A stretch of 64,000 nt of DNA from Bacillota bacterium (GCA_023430975.1 JAEYYB010000180.1:61262-125261), one strand, 5' to 3'; shown: positions 9,048 through 18,043, counted from the stretch's first letter. Notes: generated by a model not told the origin, from the letters alone. Made by a program: numbers and translations.

Positions 9048-9143
9048 ATTAAAAGTGATAAATCTATTACATTTGTCTTAAGCAAATCCCGTTGAACCGT
9101 TCGTTATTTGCTCTGCCAAATGTAAGATTATTAACACTTTTAA
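9048..9143 (+). repeat. Family A palindromic element
   Basis: A 96-bp copy with termini attaaaagtg and cacttttaat, flanked on the right by ata. The left half reads tctattacatttgtcttaagc, so the usual tgtcgc in the internal loop is changed to ttaagc, the same variant as in the copy at 48028. Confidence 0.85.
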
Positions 9144-9201
9144 TATAAATAATATTTCTTAAACTTATAAAAGTCTGTTTCACTATAACCGTTGCTTAAA
9201 A

Positions 9202-9243
9202 AGGCATATCGCTTGTCGCTATTTGTAGAAGGACGCTATGCCT
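9202..9243 (+). promoter_or_regulatory. Hairpin immediately upstream of speA ribosome binding site
   Basis: aggcata at 9202 pairs with tatgcct at 9237-9243, flanked by AAAA on the left and GTTTT on the right, so it looks like a terminator or attenuator directly before the ribosome binding site gggggatgagg. The stem continues past one mismatch with two more pairs. A regulatory role is an inference. Confidence 0.4.
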
Positions 9244-9261
9244 GTTTTGGGGGGATGAGGT

Positions 9262-10719
9262 TTGGTAGGTCTGAACCAGGATAGAACACCACTATTTGAT
9301 GCTGTAAAAAAGTATATACAGGATAGTGTTGTGCAGTTTCATGTGCCAGGGCATAAGCAAGGCCGGGGTATAAAGGAATTTTGTGATTTTGTAGGCGAAC
9401 ATGTTCTTCAAATGGATGCAAATGGAATGGAGGAGCTTGATTTTGCCAACAACCCTACAGGGGTGATATATGAGGCAGAAAGGTTATTAGCTAACGCATT
9501 TGGAGCACAACATGGGTATTTTCTTGTCAATGGAACGACCGCAGGGGTTCAAGCCATGATTATGAGTGCCTGTGAACCCGGTGACAAGTTTATATTACCG
9601 AGAAATGCACATAAATCGACTATTGGAGGAGTAATTTTAAGCGGGGCTATGCCTGTGTACATACAGCCTGAAATCAATGAGAGATTAGGTGTTGCCATGG
9701 GAATAACCGAAGAAAGCTTGAGAAAAGCCATAAAGGATAACCCCGATGCGAAAGCTGTTTTTATAATAAACCCAACCTATTATGGTGTGGCTTCAGACAT
9801 GAAGTCTATAACCAGAATAGCTCACAGGCATGGTATGGCGGTCATTGTTGATGAGGCCCATGGAGCACACATGTCTTTTCATGACAATTTTCCGCTGACA
9901 GCTATGGAAGTTGGAGCTGATATGAGTGCTGCCAGCATGCATAAAACGGGAGGTTCAATGACCCAGAGCTCCGTTTTGCTGTTAAGGAGCAATATAATTG
10001 CACCGGGCAGAGTAAAGCAAATACTGAATCTTACCCACACCACCAGTTCATCGTATGTGCTTATGTCTTCTTTGGATATTGCGAGAAAACAGCTGGCTAC
10101 AAATGGAAGTGAAATTTTGGATGAGGCTCTGCAGCTGGCAAGGTGGGCAAGAGACGAAATAAATAGCATTGACGGGTTGTATGCTTTTGGAAAAGATCTC
10201 ATTGGGACACCAGGATGTTTTGACTTTGATGAGACTAAGCTTGGAATTAATGTTATGGGATTAGGACTAACCGGGTATCAGATTGAAAAGAAGCTTAGGA
10301 AAGAATACAAGATTCAAGTTGAAATGTCTGATCTATACAATATATTATGTATCGTGAGTATCGGTCATAGAAAAGAAGATATGGATGCTCTTGTGAGTGC
10401 ACTGAAAGATATAGCATTAAAGCAGGGTGTGCGGGAATACAGGGCAGCTACTATGCTTCCTCACAATCCTCAAATGATAGTGTCGCCTAGGGATGCTTTC
10501 TATTCAGATAAAAAGATTGTAGCTTTAGAAGATTCTGTCGGTGAAATTGCCGGGGAAATGGTAATGGCTTATCCTCCAGGGATTCCTGTTGTTTGTATGG
10601 GAGAAAGAATATCAAAAGACATAGTTGAATATATTAGGATCCTTAAGGAAGAAAAATGCCAGCTCCAGGGGACTGCCGATCCCTATGCCAATAAAATCAG
10701 GGTATTAGGTAAGGAATGA
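9262..10719 (+). CDS. speA: Arginine decarboxylase (Orn/Lys/Arg decarboxylase family)
   Basis: A 485-residue PLP-dependent fold-type I decarboxylase of the short Gram-positive kind, close in length to Bacillus SpeA. Features: N-terminal FHVPGHKQGRG; HGYFLVNGTTAGVQAMI; IINPTYYGVASD; VIVDEAHGAHMSFH; and PLP lysine K228 in SASMHKTGG. The C-terminal domain carries MAYPPGIPVVCMGE. It converts arginine to agmatine, the first step of one polyamine route, although lysine decarboxylase cannot be excluded from sequence alone. The TTG start is chosen because ggggggatgagg lies just before it and no in-frame ATG fits. The last two codons and stop (aag gaa tga) are the first bases of a family B repeat element. 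Confidence 0.88.
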   Translation: MVGLNQDRTPLFDAVKKYIQDSVVQFHVPGHKQGRGIKEFCDFVGEHVLQMDANGMEELDFANNPTGVIYEAERLLANAFGAQHGYFLVNGTTAGVQAMIMSACEPGDKFILPRNAHKSTIGGVILSGAMPVYIQPEINERLGVAMGITEESLRKAIKDNPDAKAVFIINPTYYGVASDMKSITRIAHRHGMAVIVDEAHGAHMSFHDNFPLTAMEVGADMSAASMHKTGGSMTQSSVLLLRSNIIAPGRVKQILNLTHTTSSSYVLMSSLDIARKQLATNGSEILDEALQLARWARDEINSIDGLYAFGKDLIGTPGCFDFDETKLGINVMGLGLTGYQIEKKLRKEYKIQVEMSDLYNILCIVSIGHRKEDMDALVSALKDIALKQGVREYRAATMLPHNPQMIVSPRDAFYSDKKIVALEDSVGEIAGEMVMAYPPGIPVVCMGERISKDIVEYIRILKEEKCQLQGTADPYANKIRVLGKE

Positions 10720-10812
10720 CAAAAATATTACTTCCGATTTTGAGCGGGTGTTGACGAGTTAAGTCAACACATGAGCGAAATTATAGCGGAAGTTATATTT
10801 TTTGTTATTACT
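10711..10812 (+). repeat. Family B palindromic element, with partial second copy to about 10842
   Basis: Starts aaggaatgac and ends gttattacta. The arms acttccg and cggaagt and the inner ttgacgagttaagtcaacac palindrome are the family B core. The first bases form the end of speA. A truncated second unit (aaggaatgacaaaaatattact) begins at 10813 and is lost after about 30 bases. Confidence 0.75.
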
Positions 10813-10850
10813 AAGGAATGACAAAAATATTACTTGCGATACCATAATTT

Positions 10851-10900
10851 TTCCAGGCAATAAAAAGTCCCCGCTAACGGGGATTTTTTATTGCCTGGAA
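10851..10900. terminator. Bidirectional terminator between speA and ytaF
   Basis: An almost perfect 50-base palindrome: ttccaggcaataaaaagtcc at 10851 mirrored by ggattttttattgcctggaa ending at 10900, with a GC core around cccgctaacggg and T runs on both strands. It can terminate the plus-strand speA and the minus-strand ytaF transcripts. Confidence 0.85.
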
Positions 10901-10935
10901 GGTATGTAAAATTAGTATGAAATTTATAGGTCGCC

Positions 10936-11583
10936 TTAGATAAGCCTTGATACACCCAAGGCCATAAGTAATATACCGGGGATTATAGATATGATCTTTT
11001 TATTAATCCTACCGTATGATGTAATTCTATTACCAATGAATAAGCCTGTGTATAGAAATATCAGCTGGAAAAAGCCAACTGCAAATGGAATAAAAATTGA
11101 GTGACATCCTGCAAGAGAACTTCCTATTCCTACTCCGATAGCATCTAAGGACAGGGCGAAACCCAATAAAATTGACTCTCTCAGGTCGATAGTTCCTGAT
11201 TTGTCAAAATCCACTTCTATTGGGTTCCTTATGATTTGTATTGTGATGCCCAAAGACTTAATAGCGATTTGTAAAAGAGTGCCTGTTCTGACAAATTCTT
11301 TTTTGCTAGGGGATTCATTTCTACCCATAATTGATTGAAGGATAATCCAGATACCCATGAAGAAAAGTATACCTACTCCTATTAAGTTGGACAAATCCTT
11401 TGAAAGAACATTGCTTAAAGTTTTACCCAAGGCTTGGGCAATAGCCGAGTAAATAATTGAAAAAAAACATATAAACAGCTTTGAACCCAAAGGAATTCTT
11501 ATCCGTCTCAAACCATAGACTGTTCCTACTCCCAACGCATCAGTGCTTAGGGATACGGCAAGCAAAATAATTGTGAAAGTCAT
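10936..11583 (-). CDS. ytaF: Sporulation membrane protein YtaF-like
   Basis: A 215-residue polytopic membrane protein with about six segments in two related halves, each with a short motif: LAVSLSTDALGVGTVYGLRRI near the N-terminus and GFALSLDAIGVGIGSSLAG in the second half. These duplicated S-x-D-A-x-G-V-G motifs match the MntP/YtaF superfamily; YtaF itself is linked to sporulation in Bacillus, with no defined biochemistry. A hydrophilic connector includes VDFDKSGTIDLRES, which resembles a Ca-binding EF-hand-like loop and is common in YtaF. I use the ATG at 11583 because caggag lies 9 bases before it; the frame extends seven codons further to a TTG. Confidence 0.85.
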   Translation of the reverse strand: MTFTIILLAVSLSTDALGVGTVYGLRRIRIPLGSKLFICFFSIIYSAIAQALGKTLSNVLSKDLSNLIGVGILFFMGIWIILQSIMGRNESPSKKEFVRTGTLLQIAIKSLGITIQIIRNPIEVDFDKSGTIDLRESILLGFALSLDAIGVGIGSSLAGCHSIFIPFAVGFFQLIFLYTGLFIGNRITSYGRINKKIISIIPGILLMALGVSRLI

Positions 11584-11796
11584 TATTACCAACTCCTGGT
11601 GCAATAATCTTTGTTATAATACTTTTATATAGTTCCTGTTATTTACAGAAGGCCTGAAGTATTATGGTGACATACTGTTGAATTGCCTAACAATTAGACG
11701 TCTAAAGTCATTATATGATTATACATAAAAATTTGTTATCACAATAAGACACTATAATTTCATAGACATAAAAAATTGTGAAGCGATTTTGTTTAT

Positions 11797-11936
11797 ATTA
11801 AAGGTGTTAATAATCTTACATTTGGCAGAGCAAAATAACGAACGTTTTAACGTTATTTTGTGATAGACAAATAGCAAGATTAACTGATTTTAATAGATTT
11901 GCGACAGACAAATGTGATAGATTTATCACTTTTAAT
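11797..11936 (-). repeat. Family A palindromic element, long variant (140 bp), inverted
   Basis: Starts attaaaggtg and ends cacttttaat. Its reverse complement matches the long copy at 6345-6482 nearly base for base, including the extra 40-base insert with aaaatcagttaatcttgct. It has fused to the 3' end of the broken LamG-like gene. Confidence 0.8.
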
Positions 11937-11956
11937 TTGGGTCTATATGGAAAATA

Positions 11957-11995
11957 AAAAAGGACTGATTGAGATAATTCAATCGTCCTTTTTAT
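11957..11995 (-). terminator. Intrinsic terminator of the broken LamG-like gene
   Basis: aaaaaaggactgattgag mirrored by caatcgtccttttt gives a stem of about 13 bp with T runs on both strands. It lies inside the extended reading frame of the pseudogene, so the original gene must have stopped before it. Confidence 0.75.
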
Positions 11996-12695
11996 TGCTT
12001 GCCTTAACTTCCCAAGAGTATATTTTGCTACTAAAGGAGCAACAGGAGTGCTGTATACAGTTAAGTTGCGAAGATACCCAAGGAAAGTTGTACCGTTTGA
12101 ATAATTGGTATTCTGCAAGTTTGCATCACCACAGTTCACTGGTTTGAAGTTTTGTGAGCAGGCAAGAACTCCGTTGAGGTAAAGATTGGCTACTGAACCA
12201 TCGTACTGCATTATTGCAGTATTGTATGTGCCAAGCGGAATAGTTTTTGTACTAAGTGTGTAATTGGAATTGTTCCAAAGAAGTGATATAGTACCGTTTG
12301 GTTCAACATTGGCACCTATCCAGCGATAGGAGTCACCGCCGACAATTATTGGTTTTCTTGAAGTTGGTAACGAGTTTATTTTAAACTCAAAGCTTACACG
12401 GAAATTATTAAAGTTAAAAGCTTTAATGTTTGGAGTTCTGACAGTACTTCCAGTCGTACTGGAATAAGGATAAATTCCATTTGAATATACACTTCCGTCA
12501 GATATATAAGGTGCATTTGTTAAGGTTATATTTGAGTTTCTGCCGGTTGAATCAGCGGTAGTATTGGGTATATTTTGCTATCTGAACAAGTCTGGAGCTA
12601 TCTAAGGCACTTGCTGCAGGAATTTCATAAATCTGAACAATCATAAATGACAATACAACTAATAGTGAAATAAGACCTTTTGAGAATTTTTTCAT
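11996..12695 (-). pseudogene. Secreted LamG / concanavalin-like protein, frameshifted remnant
   Basis: An ATG at 12695, after aaaggatg, opens a signal peptide (KKFSKGLISLLVVLSFMIVQ, then AASA) and runs to LVQIAKYT before a stop near 12570. One base out of frame, the sequence continues with NTTADSTGRNSNITLTNAPY and a beta-rich LamG-like module (FRVSFEFKINSLP, YRWIGANVEPNGTISLLW, YDGSVANLYLNGV, TFLGYLRNLTVY). It then reaches APLVAKYTLGK, a repeat of the N-terminal IAKYT motif. After that the frame runs into a terminator and a family A element. A single-base change near 12572-12580 accounts for the shift; the 3' part may also have lost later repeats. The intact protein would have been a surface carbohydrate-binding or adhesin type. 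Confidence 0.65.
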
Positions 12696-12751
12696 AATAA
12701 ATCATCCTTTCGAATATTAAATAATATTTTCTGAAGTAAAGCCGGCTGTAA

Positions 12752-12786
12752 ATACCGAACTGAAAAGCTTTATATAAGTTCGGTAT
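12752..12786. promoter_or_regulatory. Palindrome upstream of the LamG-like remnant
   Basis: ataccgaac (12752-12760) and gttcggtat (12778-12786) form a perfect 9-bp inverted repeat with a 17-base centre, 57 bases before the start codon of the minus-strand remnant. It could be an operator or a 5' leader hairpin. Confidence 0.35.
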
Positions 12787-12880
12787 CTCTTTAACACATA
12801 ATATAGCTAAAATGGTTTTTTTGGTTTAAACCGGCGATGAAATGTTGAAAAATTATGATGAATGGTCTTTTGATGTGTAA

Positions 12881-12911
12881 GAAATTATGGTGTACTCTAC
12901 ACCACAATTTC
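12881..12911. repeat. Short palindrome (gaaattatggtgt / acaccacaatttc)
   Basis: A 13-bp inverted repeat with one mismatch around actct, directly after the methyltransferase stop. A similar palindrome occurs at 18044-18077 after the P-type ATPase, so it may be a small dispersed repeat or a terminator without a U run. Confidence 0.5.
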
Positions 12912-13760
12912 TCATGACTTTTCCAGAATACAAACTACCATTTTTACAAAGCATTCCTTGAGTAATGGCAGCTTTGCCGGAAGTTTTAAAATATTCCTTA
13001 AGGGTACTTCTCTATGGTAAAGCACATTAAAACTGGTTTGAGAGAGAATTCTGTTAAATCTTTTTATAGTCATCCTATTTATATAAGAGAAATATTCCTT
13101 ACCATTATCAGCCTTTGAGATTCTAAAATCGATACGTTCTTTACCGTCGGGCAGGTCTTTAACCAAATCCTTATATACTTCTATAAGTGTTGCCTGACTA
13201 AAAAACAGGTGTACCCATGGGAAGCCTATTGCATCACTCAAATGGGCCCCGAAAGGGTGGTGATATGGGGGGAAATTGAGATATATTCTGCCGCCTTTTT
13301 TCAGAACGCGATGACATTCGTTCAAAACCTTCAGAGGTTCTGATACGTGCTCCATTGCATCGTTGATAATTATTACGTCAAAAGTATTGTCCTCAAAGTC
13401 CATGTTTGAAGCATCGCCAAGAATAAAACAGAAACGGTCTTCGAGGCCTTTTTCTTTAGCAAGGGAATAGGCATCTTTTTCATACCTGGGAACAACATCA
13501 ATTCCATAAACCTTTTTTGCTCCTAATGAAGCGTAATACAAGGTTTTTCCGGCAGCACCGCACCCAATATCCAAAACAACCTTGTCTTTAAACATTTCTT
13601 CGGTGCTTACTTTTTCCAAATAAAATTTAATTGTTTCAATCCCCTTTTCGTATTGCCACTGGGAATAGGTTTTGACACCCTCATTTTGGAGGTTGAAAGG
13701 ATGTACCGGTAAGGGGAAAAGCTCGTTCATTTTTTTGCATAAGGCACTACCAAGACTCAT
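12912..13760 (-). CDS. Class I SAM-dependent methyltransferase
   Basis: A 282-residue Rossmann methyltransferase. The SAM-binding motif I is VVLDIGCGAAGKTLYYAS (residues about 60-77), followed by acidic motif II VYGIDVVPRYE, then FILGDASNMDFEDNTFDVII and NDAMEHVSEPLKVLNECHRVLKKGG (motifs post-I to III). These match the Methyltransf_11 / UbiE-like group. An N-terminal FPLPVHPFNLQNEGV stretch and the C-terminal region with a hydrophobic tail (LLKECFVKMVVCILE) give no substrate clue. It stands alone with its own ribosome binding site (aaggagat), with no biosynthetic neighbours. The substrate (lipid, sugar or small molecule) is unknown. Confidence 0.85.
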   Translation of the reverse strand: MSLGSALCKKMNELFPLPVHPFNLQNEGVKTYSQWQYEKGIETIKFYLEKVSTEEMFKDKVVLDIGCGAAGKTLYYASLGAKKVYGIDVVPRYEKDAYSLAKEKGLEDRFCFILGDASNMDFEDNTFDVIIINDAMEHVSEPLKVLNECHRVLKKGGRIYLNFPPYHHPFGAHLSDAIGFPWVHLFFSQATLIEVYKDLVKDLPDGKERIDFRISKADNGKEYFSYINRMTIKRFNRILSQTSFNVLYHREVPLRNILKLPAKLPLLKECFVKMVVCILEKS

Positions 13761-13854
13761 TCTATTATCTCCTTGTATAAATAGAGTATATTCTTAATCA
13801 CTTTTTATATAATAAACCAATACTGTTTTTTTTACAACTTGCAAAATGATAGCA

Positions 13855-13890
13855 AAAATAAAAAGCCGGTAAGAGCCGGCTTTTTATTTT
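13855..13890. terminator. Terminator downstream of the stalk-domain gene
   Basis: aaaataaaaagccgg and ccggctttttatttt form a 15-bp perfect stem around ctcttac/gtaagag, with T runs on both strands. Confidence 0.85.
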
Positions 13891-13907
13891 GAAAATTTAT
13901 GATTAGC

Positions 13908-15053
13908 TTATAATTCAGCTTTTGTGGCAGTACTTATAACTTCATCAGGTACCTTAACTTCATAGTCTCCATTAAAGTCAGTATACTTCATTTCCATTTT
14001 CATATCAGCATCAATCTTTTGTGTGCTTTCTCCAATGGTCTGATTCATACTGATTGACATATCCATTTTTGCACTCTTTGGAACATAGGTTGTTTTGTCG
14101 AGTAACATTTCCATGTAAGTTGAATTAAACTCAATGCCTGTTCCTTTTACGCTATCACCCAACTGACTCATAAGGGAATCCATATAAATATTACCCTTTA
14201 AAATTATTTCATCCTTTGAGCTATTATCAACAGTAAGTCCTGCATACATTTTTTCAGATAGCTCTATGGTGGCTTGCTGGCTCATTTGCTTTTTGAACTG
14301 CTCCATATCCATCTCTTGATAGATCCAACCTCCGGAAATAGGATCTTTGGTGTATATTTTACTGTCTGCCATATACTGTTCTGAAGGAAGTGACATTCCA
14401 AGCATTTTCACATTGGTTGTCATATGCATAATTAGGTTTTTAACATCCATTTCCATAGCACCGCTCATCGCTACATTGCTTTTCTGACCTGCTACAGTCA
14501 TGTTCATATCGGCAGTATAACTACATTTCATTGTTTTTGCGTCTTTTGTTGCTTCATTGGACTTCTCAAGTATACTTTTTACTTCATTAAACTCTTTTTC
14601 TTCCCTTATCATTACCGAGTTGGATGCTTGATCCCATACAACTTTCTTCCCAAAAGCCTGTGAAACAAATCTTGCCGGTATGTAAGTCCTGCCTTTGTAA
14701 ATTACCGGCTCAACGTCCAATGTTTGTTCAACTGAGTTGATAGTAGCTTTTTTGCTTCCTATCTTTAGGGAAACATTAACATCATCTTTCTTAAGAACTA
14801 TACTGCGATCTTTTCCATCCCAAATTATATGTTCATCATCGTTTTTTACACCCAAATTAGCAGATACTTCTCTAAAGGGAAGCAAAGTTCTACCGTTATA
14901 ATTGATTGGGGCATTTGAATATTTATTGACCTTACCATCGATTATAATCTTTGTCTTTGGTGATTCCTTGACACTGTCAGCAGCAAATGATGTAGAAGCA
15001 AATAGTGATACAAAAATAATACTGCATACGGATAATAAAACTTTCTTTTTCAT
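13908..15053 (-). CDS. Exported stalk-domain protein with DUF6612-like C-terminal domain
   Basis: A 381-residue secreted protein. Residues 1-24 are a signal peptide (KKKVLLSVCSIIFVSLFAST, cut after SFA). Residues about 33-150 are a stalk / copper amine oxidase N-terminal-like domain with GRTLLPFREVSANLG and GRTYIPARFVSQAFGKKVVWD. Residues about 158-381 contain alternating Met-rich beta strands (ADMNMTVAGQ, MSGAMEMDVKN, AKMDMSISMNQT), the pattern of DUF6612 / LolA-like lipoprotein domains. These proteins may bind hydrophobic ligands at the cell surface, but no function is established. The start is preceded by aaggagga. Methionine content is unusually high in the second domain. Confidence 0.83.
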   Translation of the reverse strand: MKKKVLLSVCSIIFVSLFASTSFAADSVKESPKTKIIIDGKVNKYSNAPINYNGRTLLPFREVSANLGVKNDDEHIIWDGKDRSIVLKKDDVNVSLKIGSKKATINSVEQTLDVEPVIYKGRTYIPARFVSQAFGKKVVWDQASNSVMIREEKEFNEVKSILEKSNEATKDAKTMKCSYTADMNMTVAGQKSNVAMSGAMEMDVKNLIMHMTTNVKMLGMSLPSEQYMADSKIYTKDPISGGWIYQEMDMEQFKKQMSQQATIELSEKMYAGLTVDNSSKDEIILKGNIYMDSLMSQLGDSVKGTGIEFNSTYMEMLLDKTTYVPKSAKMDMSISMNQTIGESTQKIDADMKMEMKYTDFNGDYEVKVPDEVISTATKAEL

Positions 15054-15259
15054 AAAGAATCCTCCTTATTGTAATAGTATAATTATTATTTATTTTTATA
15101 AAGTTGTCAATTATTGCTTACTTATAAAAGAAAAGTTATATATAGAATTATATACGAAAGAATTGATTTGTGATTAAATAGCTCATTATTTTGGTCTATT
15201 AATCGTTTTTATGCATAGAAATAGGACTGATAAACAGAATTTAAGGAGAGTGTTATGTA

Positions 15260-17971
15260 TTGAGGGAGACAACACGGTTAAAGCAAAATACAGAGAGTTT
15301 GCCGTCAAGGAAATTGTCAAAGGAAGATTCATATCCTGAGGAAACATATAAAGGTATAAGCAGAAAACAAGCAGAGAAGCTTCTTTTAATACATGGCCCT
15401 AATTCACTAGCGGAGAAAAAGAAAGTTTCGGCTGTGAAGATGTTTTTTGAGCAATTTACCGATTTTATGGTATTGATACTCATAGCAGCAACAATAATTT
15501 CTGCTTTTATGGGTGAAATAACAGAAGCGGTTACAATAATTGCTATTGTTATACTTAACTCGGTTTTAGGCTTTTTGCAAGAGTTCAGAACTGAAAAGAC
15601 CATGAATGCATTAAAACAGCTTACAGCACCAACAGCAAAGGTAATAAGGGACGGGACTATGGACAATATACCTGCAGATATGATTGTGCCTGGTGATCTG
15701 CTGGTTCTGGAGGAAGGAGACAGGATTCCTGCCGATTGCCGGCTGATTCAGATTAACAGCATGCAGGTTGATGAATCGCTATTGACAGGTGAGTCGGTTC
15801 CTGTAGACAAATCTAAGGATAGTAAATCCGATCCAACCGGAAAGAACAGCATTATTTATATGGGTACAATTATAACAAGAGGCAGAGGAAAGGCAATAGT
15901 AGAAGCCACAGGAATGAATACTGAAATGGGCAAGATAGCCGATATGATTCAGAACATAGAAACCGATGAAACCCCTCTTCAGAAGAAACTTTCCGGCCTT
16001 GGAAAGTTCATAGTATTCGGGTGCATTATTATCTGTGCCATTGTTTCAATAACAGGAATTTTAAGAGGCGAACAGCTTTTTACAATGCTTCTGTCAGGAA
16101 TAAGCCTTGCTGTTGCTGCCGTACCTGAAGGGCTACCTGCCATAGTAACAATAGCTTTAGCACTTGGTGTTCAGAAAATGCTCAAAAGAAATGCACTTAT
16201 AAGAAAACTTCCTGCTGTTGAGACTTTAGGGTGTGCAAGTGTCATATGTTCTGACAAAACAGGTACCCTGACCCAGAACAGGATGACTGTGCGAAAAATA
16301 TATACATGGTCTGAAAAGACAAGAAGAAAGGAAATAGTTGATTTTGACAGTTCGAAAATTGATGACACTGCCAGGTTTGCCCTTGAAATCGGGGGAGTAT
16401 GCAACAATGCGGTTATTATTAACCCGCACGAAGAGAAGGAAAAGGGTTTTAATAAAATTAAAAGTATTTTTTCCAAGCATCAGGTGCAGTTCGGTGGGGA
16501 TCCAACTGAGATAGCTCTCTTAGAGGCAGCACTTAATGCGGGTATTAGTGAAAATACATTGAATGTGTCATATAAGCGAATTGATGAGCTGCCCTTTGAT
16601 TCGGACAGAAAGTGCATGTCGGTTATATGTGAGTTTAAGAATGGGGAACGGTATGTATTTACAAAAGGGGCACCTGATATAATACTCGATAAATGTTCGA
16701 ATATAAATGCAGCTTCTGAAGTTAAGAAGATAACTTCAACACAAAAAAATGAAGTTATGGCTGCAAATGATACTATGGCATCAGATGCACTGAGGGTTTT
16801 GGGAGTTGCCTTCAAAAAGTTGGGTTCGGGCAGATTAAATAAGAATGAGATTGAAAGGGATCTGACATTTGCCGGTCTTATAGGAATGATAGACCCTCCA
16901 AGGAAAGAAGCTAGGGATGCGGTTAATAAATGCAAGATGGCTGGAATAAAAACTGTTATGATAACAGGGGATCATAAAATAACTGCAGCGGCTATAGCAA
17001 AGGAGATAGGTATTCTTCAGGAAGGCGATATGGTTCTTACTGGTGCGGAGCTCGATGAATTAGGCGATGCAGGTCTTATGAAAGTAGCGGATAAGGTATC
17101 GGTATATGCGAGAGTGTCGCCGAAACACAAGCTGATGGTAGTAAAAGCACTCAAAAAGCTTGGCCATGTTGTTGCGATGACAGGTGATGGAGTTAATGAT
17201 GCACCTGCAGTAAAGGAAGCTGATATAGGTGTTTCCATGGGAAAGACAGGAACTGATGTCACAAAGGAAGCATCTGCCATGATCCTTATGGATGATAACT
17301 TTGCAACGATTGTTGCCGCTGTGGAGGAAGGCCGTGTAATATACAATAATATAAGGAAATTTATCAGATATATGCTGTCATGTAATCTTGGGGAAGTGCT
17401 TACCATGTTTTTGGGGATGCTTATAGGTCTTCCTATTCCGCTGCTGCCCATTCAGATATTGTGGGTCAATCTGGTAACGGATGGATTGCCTGCCATAGCA
17501 TTGGGATTAGATCCGCCGGAAAGGGATATTATGAAAAGAAAGCCAAGGGGTGCAAAAGAGAACATTTTCTCAAACGGGCTTCTAAAATTGATACTTTTCA
17601 GGGGAACACTTATAGGAATAAGTACACTTGCAGTTTTTATAAGCATCCTTCATTTTACGGGAAGTTTAGATGATGCCAGGACGGCAAGCTTTGTGACATT
17701 GGTTATAACGCAGCTTATACATGTATTTGAATGTAAATCCGAGAGGAAGAATATTTTTGAGATACCTTTATTTAACAACATGCCCTTGGTTCTATCGGTT
17801 TTGTGTTCTGTAATCATGATACTTGGTGTGGTATATATGCCGGCTTTTCAAGGCGTATTCAAGACCGTGCCCCTCACTATTAACGATTGGGTGCTGATTT
17901 TAGGATTCTCATCATTAGGTCCTGTGCTGTCAAGCTTCATGAGGCTTAATAGAGAGCCAAGAGTAAAATAA
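15260..17971 (+). CDS. Cation-translocating P-type ATPase, calcium type
   Basis: A 903-residue P2A-type ATPase, the length of bacterial SERCA-like pumps. Motifs: LTGES (actuator), PEGLPA in M4 (the Glu that binds Ca2+ in this group), the phosphorylation site SDKTGTLTQNRM with D332, KGAPD (nucleotide binding), MITGDH and TGDGVNDAPAVKEADIG (hinge). In the membrane part LWVNLVTDGLPAIALGLDPPE supplies the M6 N-x-x-x-D ligands. It probably exports Ca2+, although Mn2+ is possible. The start is TTG at 15260, since the only nearby ATG meets a stop after two codons; aaggagag lies about 10 bases upstream. It is monocistronic, followed by a terminator. Confidence 0.92.
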   Translation: MRETTRLKQNTESLPSRKLSKEDSYPEETYKGISRKQAEKLLLIHGPNSLAEKKKVSAVKMFFEQFTDFMVLILIAATIISAFMGEITEAVTIIAIVILNSVLGFLQEFRTEKTMNALKQLTAPTAKVIRDGTMDNIPADMIVPGDLLVLEEGDRIPADCRLIQINSMQVDESLLTGESVPVDKSKDSKSDPTGKNSIIYMGTIITRGRGKAIVEATGMNTEMGKIADMIQNIETDETPLQKKLSGLGKFIVFGCIIICAIVSITGILRGEQLFTMLLSGISLAVAAVPEGLPAIVTIALALGVQKMLKRNALIRKLPAVETLGCASVICSDKTGTLTQNRMTVRKIYTWSEKTRRKEIVDFDSSKIDDTARFALEIGGVCNNAVIINPHEEKEKGFNKIKSIFSKHQVQFGGDPTEIALLEAALNAGISENTLNVSYKRIDELPFDSDRKCMSVICEFKNGERYVFTKGAPDIILDKCSNINAASEVKKITSTQKNEVMAANDTMASDALRVLGVAFKKLGSGRLNKNEIERDLTFAGLIGMIDPPRKEARDAVNKCKMAGIKTVMITGDHKITAAAIAKEIGILQEGDMVLTGAELDELGDAGLMKVADKVSVYARVSPKHKLMVVKALKKLGHVVAMTGDGVNDAPAVKEADIGVSMGKTGTDVTKEASAMILMDDNFATIVAAVEEGRVIYNNIRKFIRYMLSCNLGEVLTMFLGMLIGLPIPLLPIQILWVNLVTDGLPAIALGLDPPERDIMKRKPRGAKENIFSNGLLKLILFRGTLIGISTLAVFISILHFTGSLDDARTASFVTLVITQLIHVFECKSERKNIFEIPLFNNMPLVLSVLCSVIMILGVVYMPAFQGVFKTVPLTINDWVLILGFSSLGPVLSSFMRLNREPRVK

Positions 17972-17988
17972 GTCCTTACCTGTTAAAT

Positions 17989-18037
17989 ATCCGGCCAGCA
18001 GATGGTTTAAAACCACTATCAGCAGCCGGATGTTTTT
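17989..18037 (+). terminator. Intrinsic terminator of the P-type ATPase gene
   Basis: atccggc (17989-17995) and gccggat (18025-18031) close an imperfect hairpin that also contains the inner pair gtggttt/aaaccac-like bases, followed by gttttta. Confidence 0.7.
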
Positions 18038-18043
18038 ATTTCA

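Larger units (their letters stand above)
8793..9261. other. Intergenic region with terminator, family A copy and leader hairpin
   Basis: Contains the metalloprotease terminator (8822-8852), a family A element (9048-9143) and a hairpin just before speA (9202-9243). The stretch 8853-9047 is AT-rich and shows no gene. Confidence 0.6.

Noticed and set aside
11816..12211. A 131-codon frame taken as a complete gene
   Set aside because: It is the 3' part of the frameshifted LamG-like gene; its last residues are read through a terminator and a repeat.
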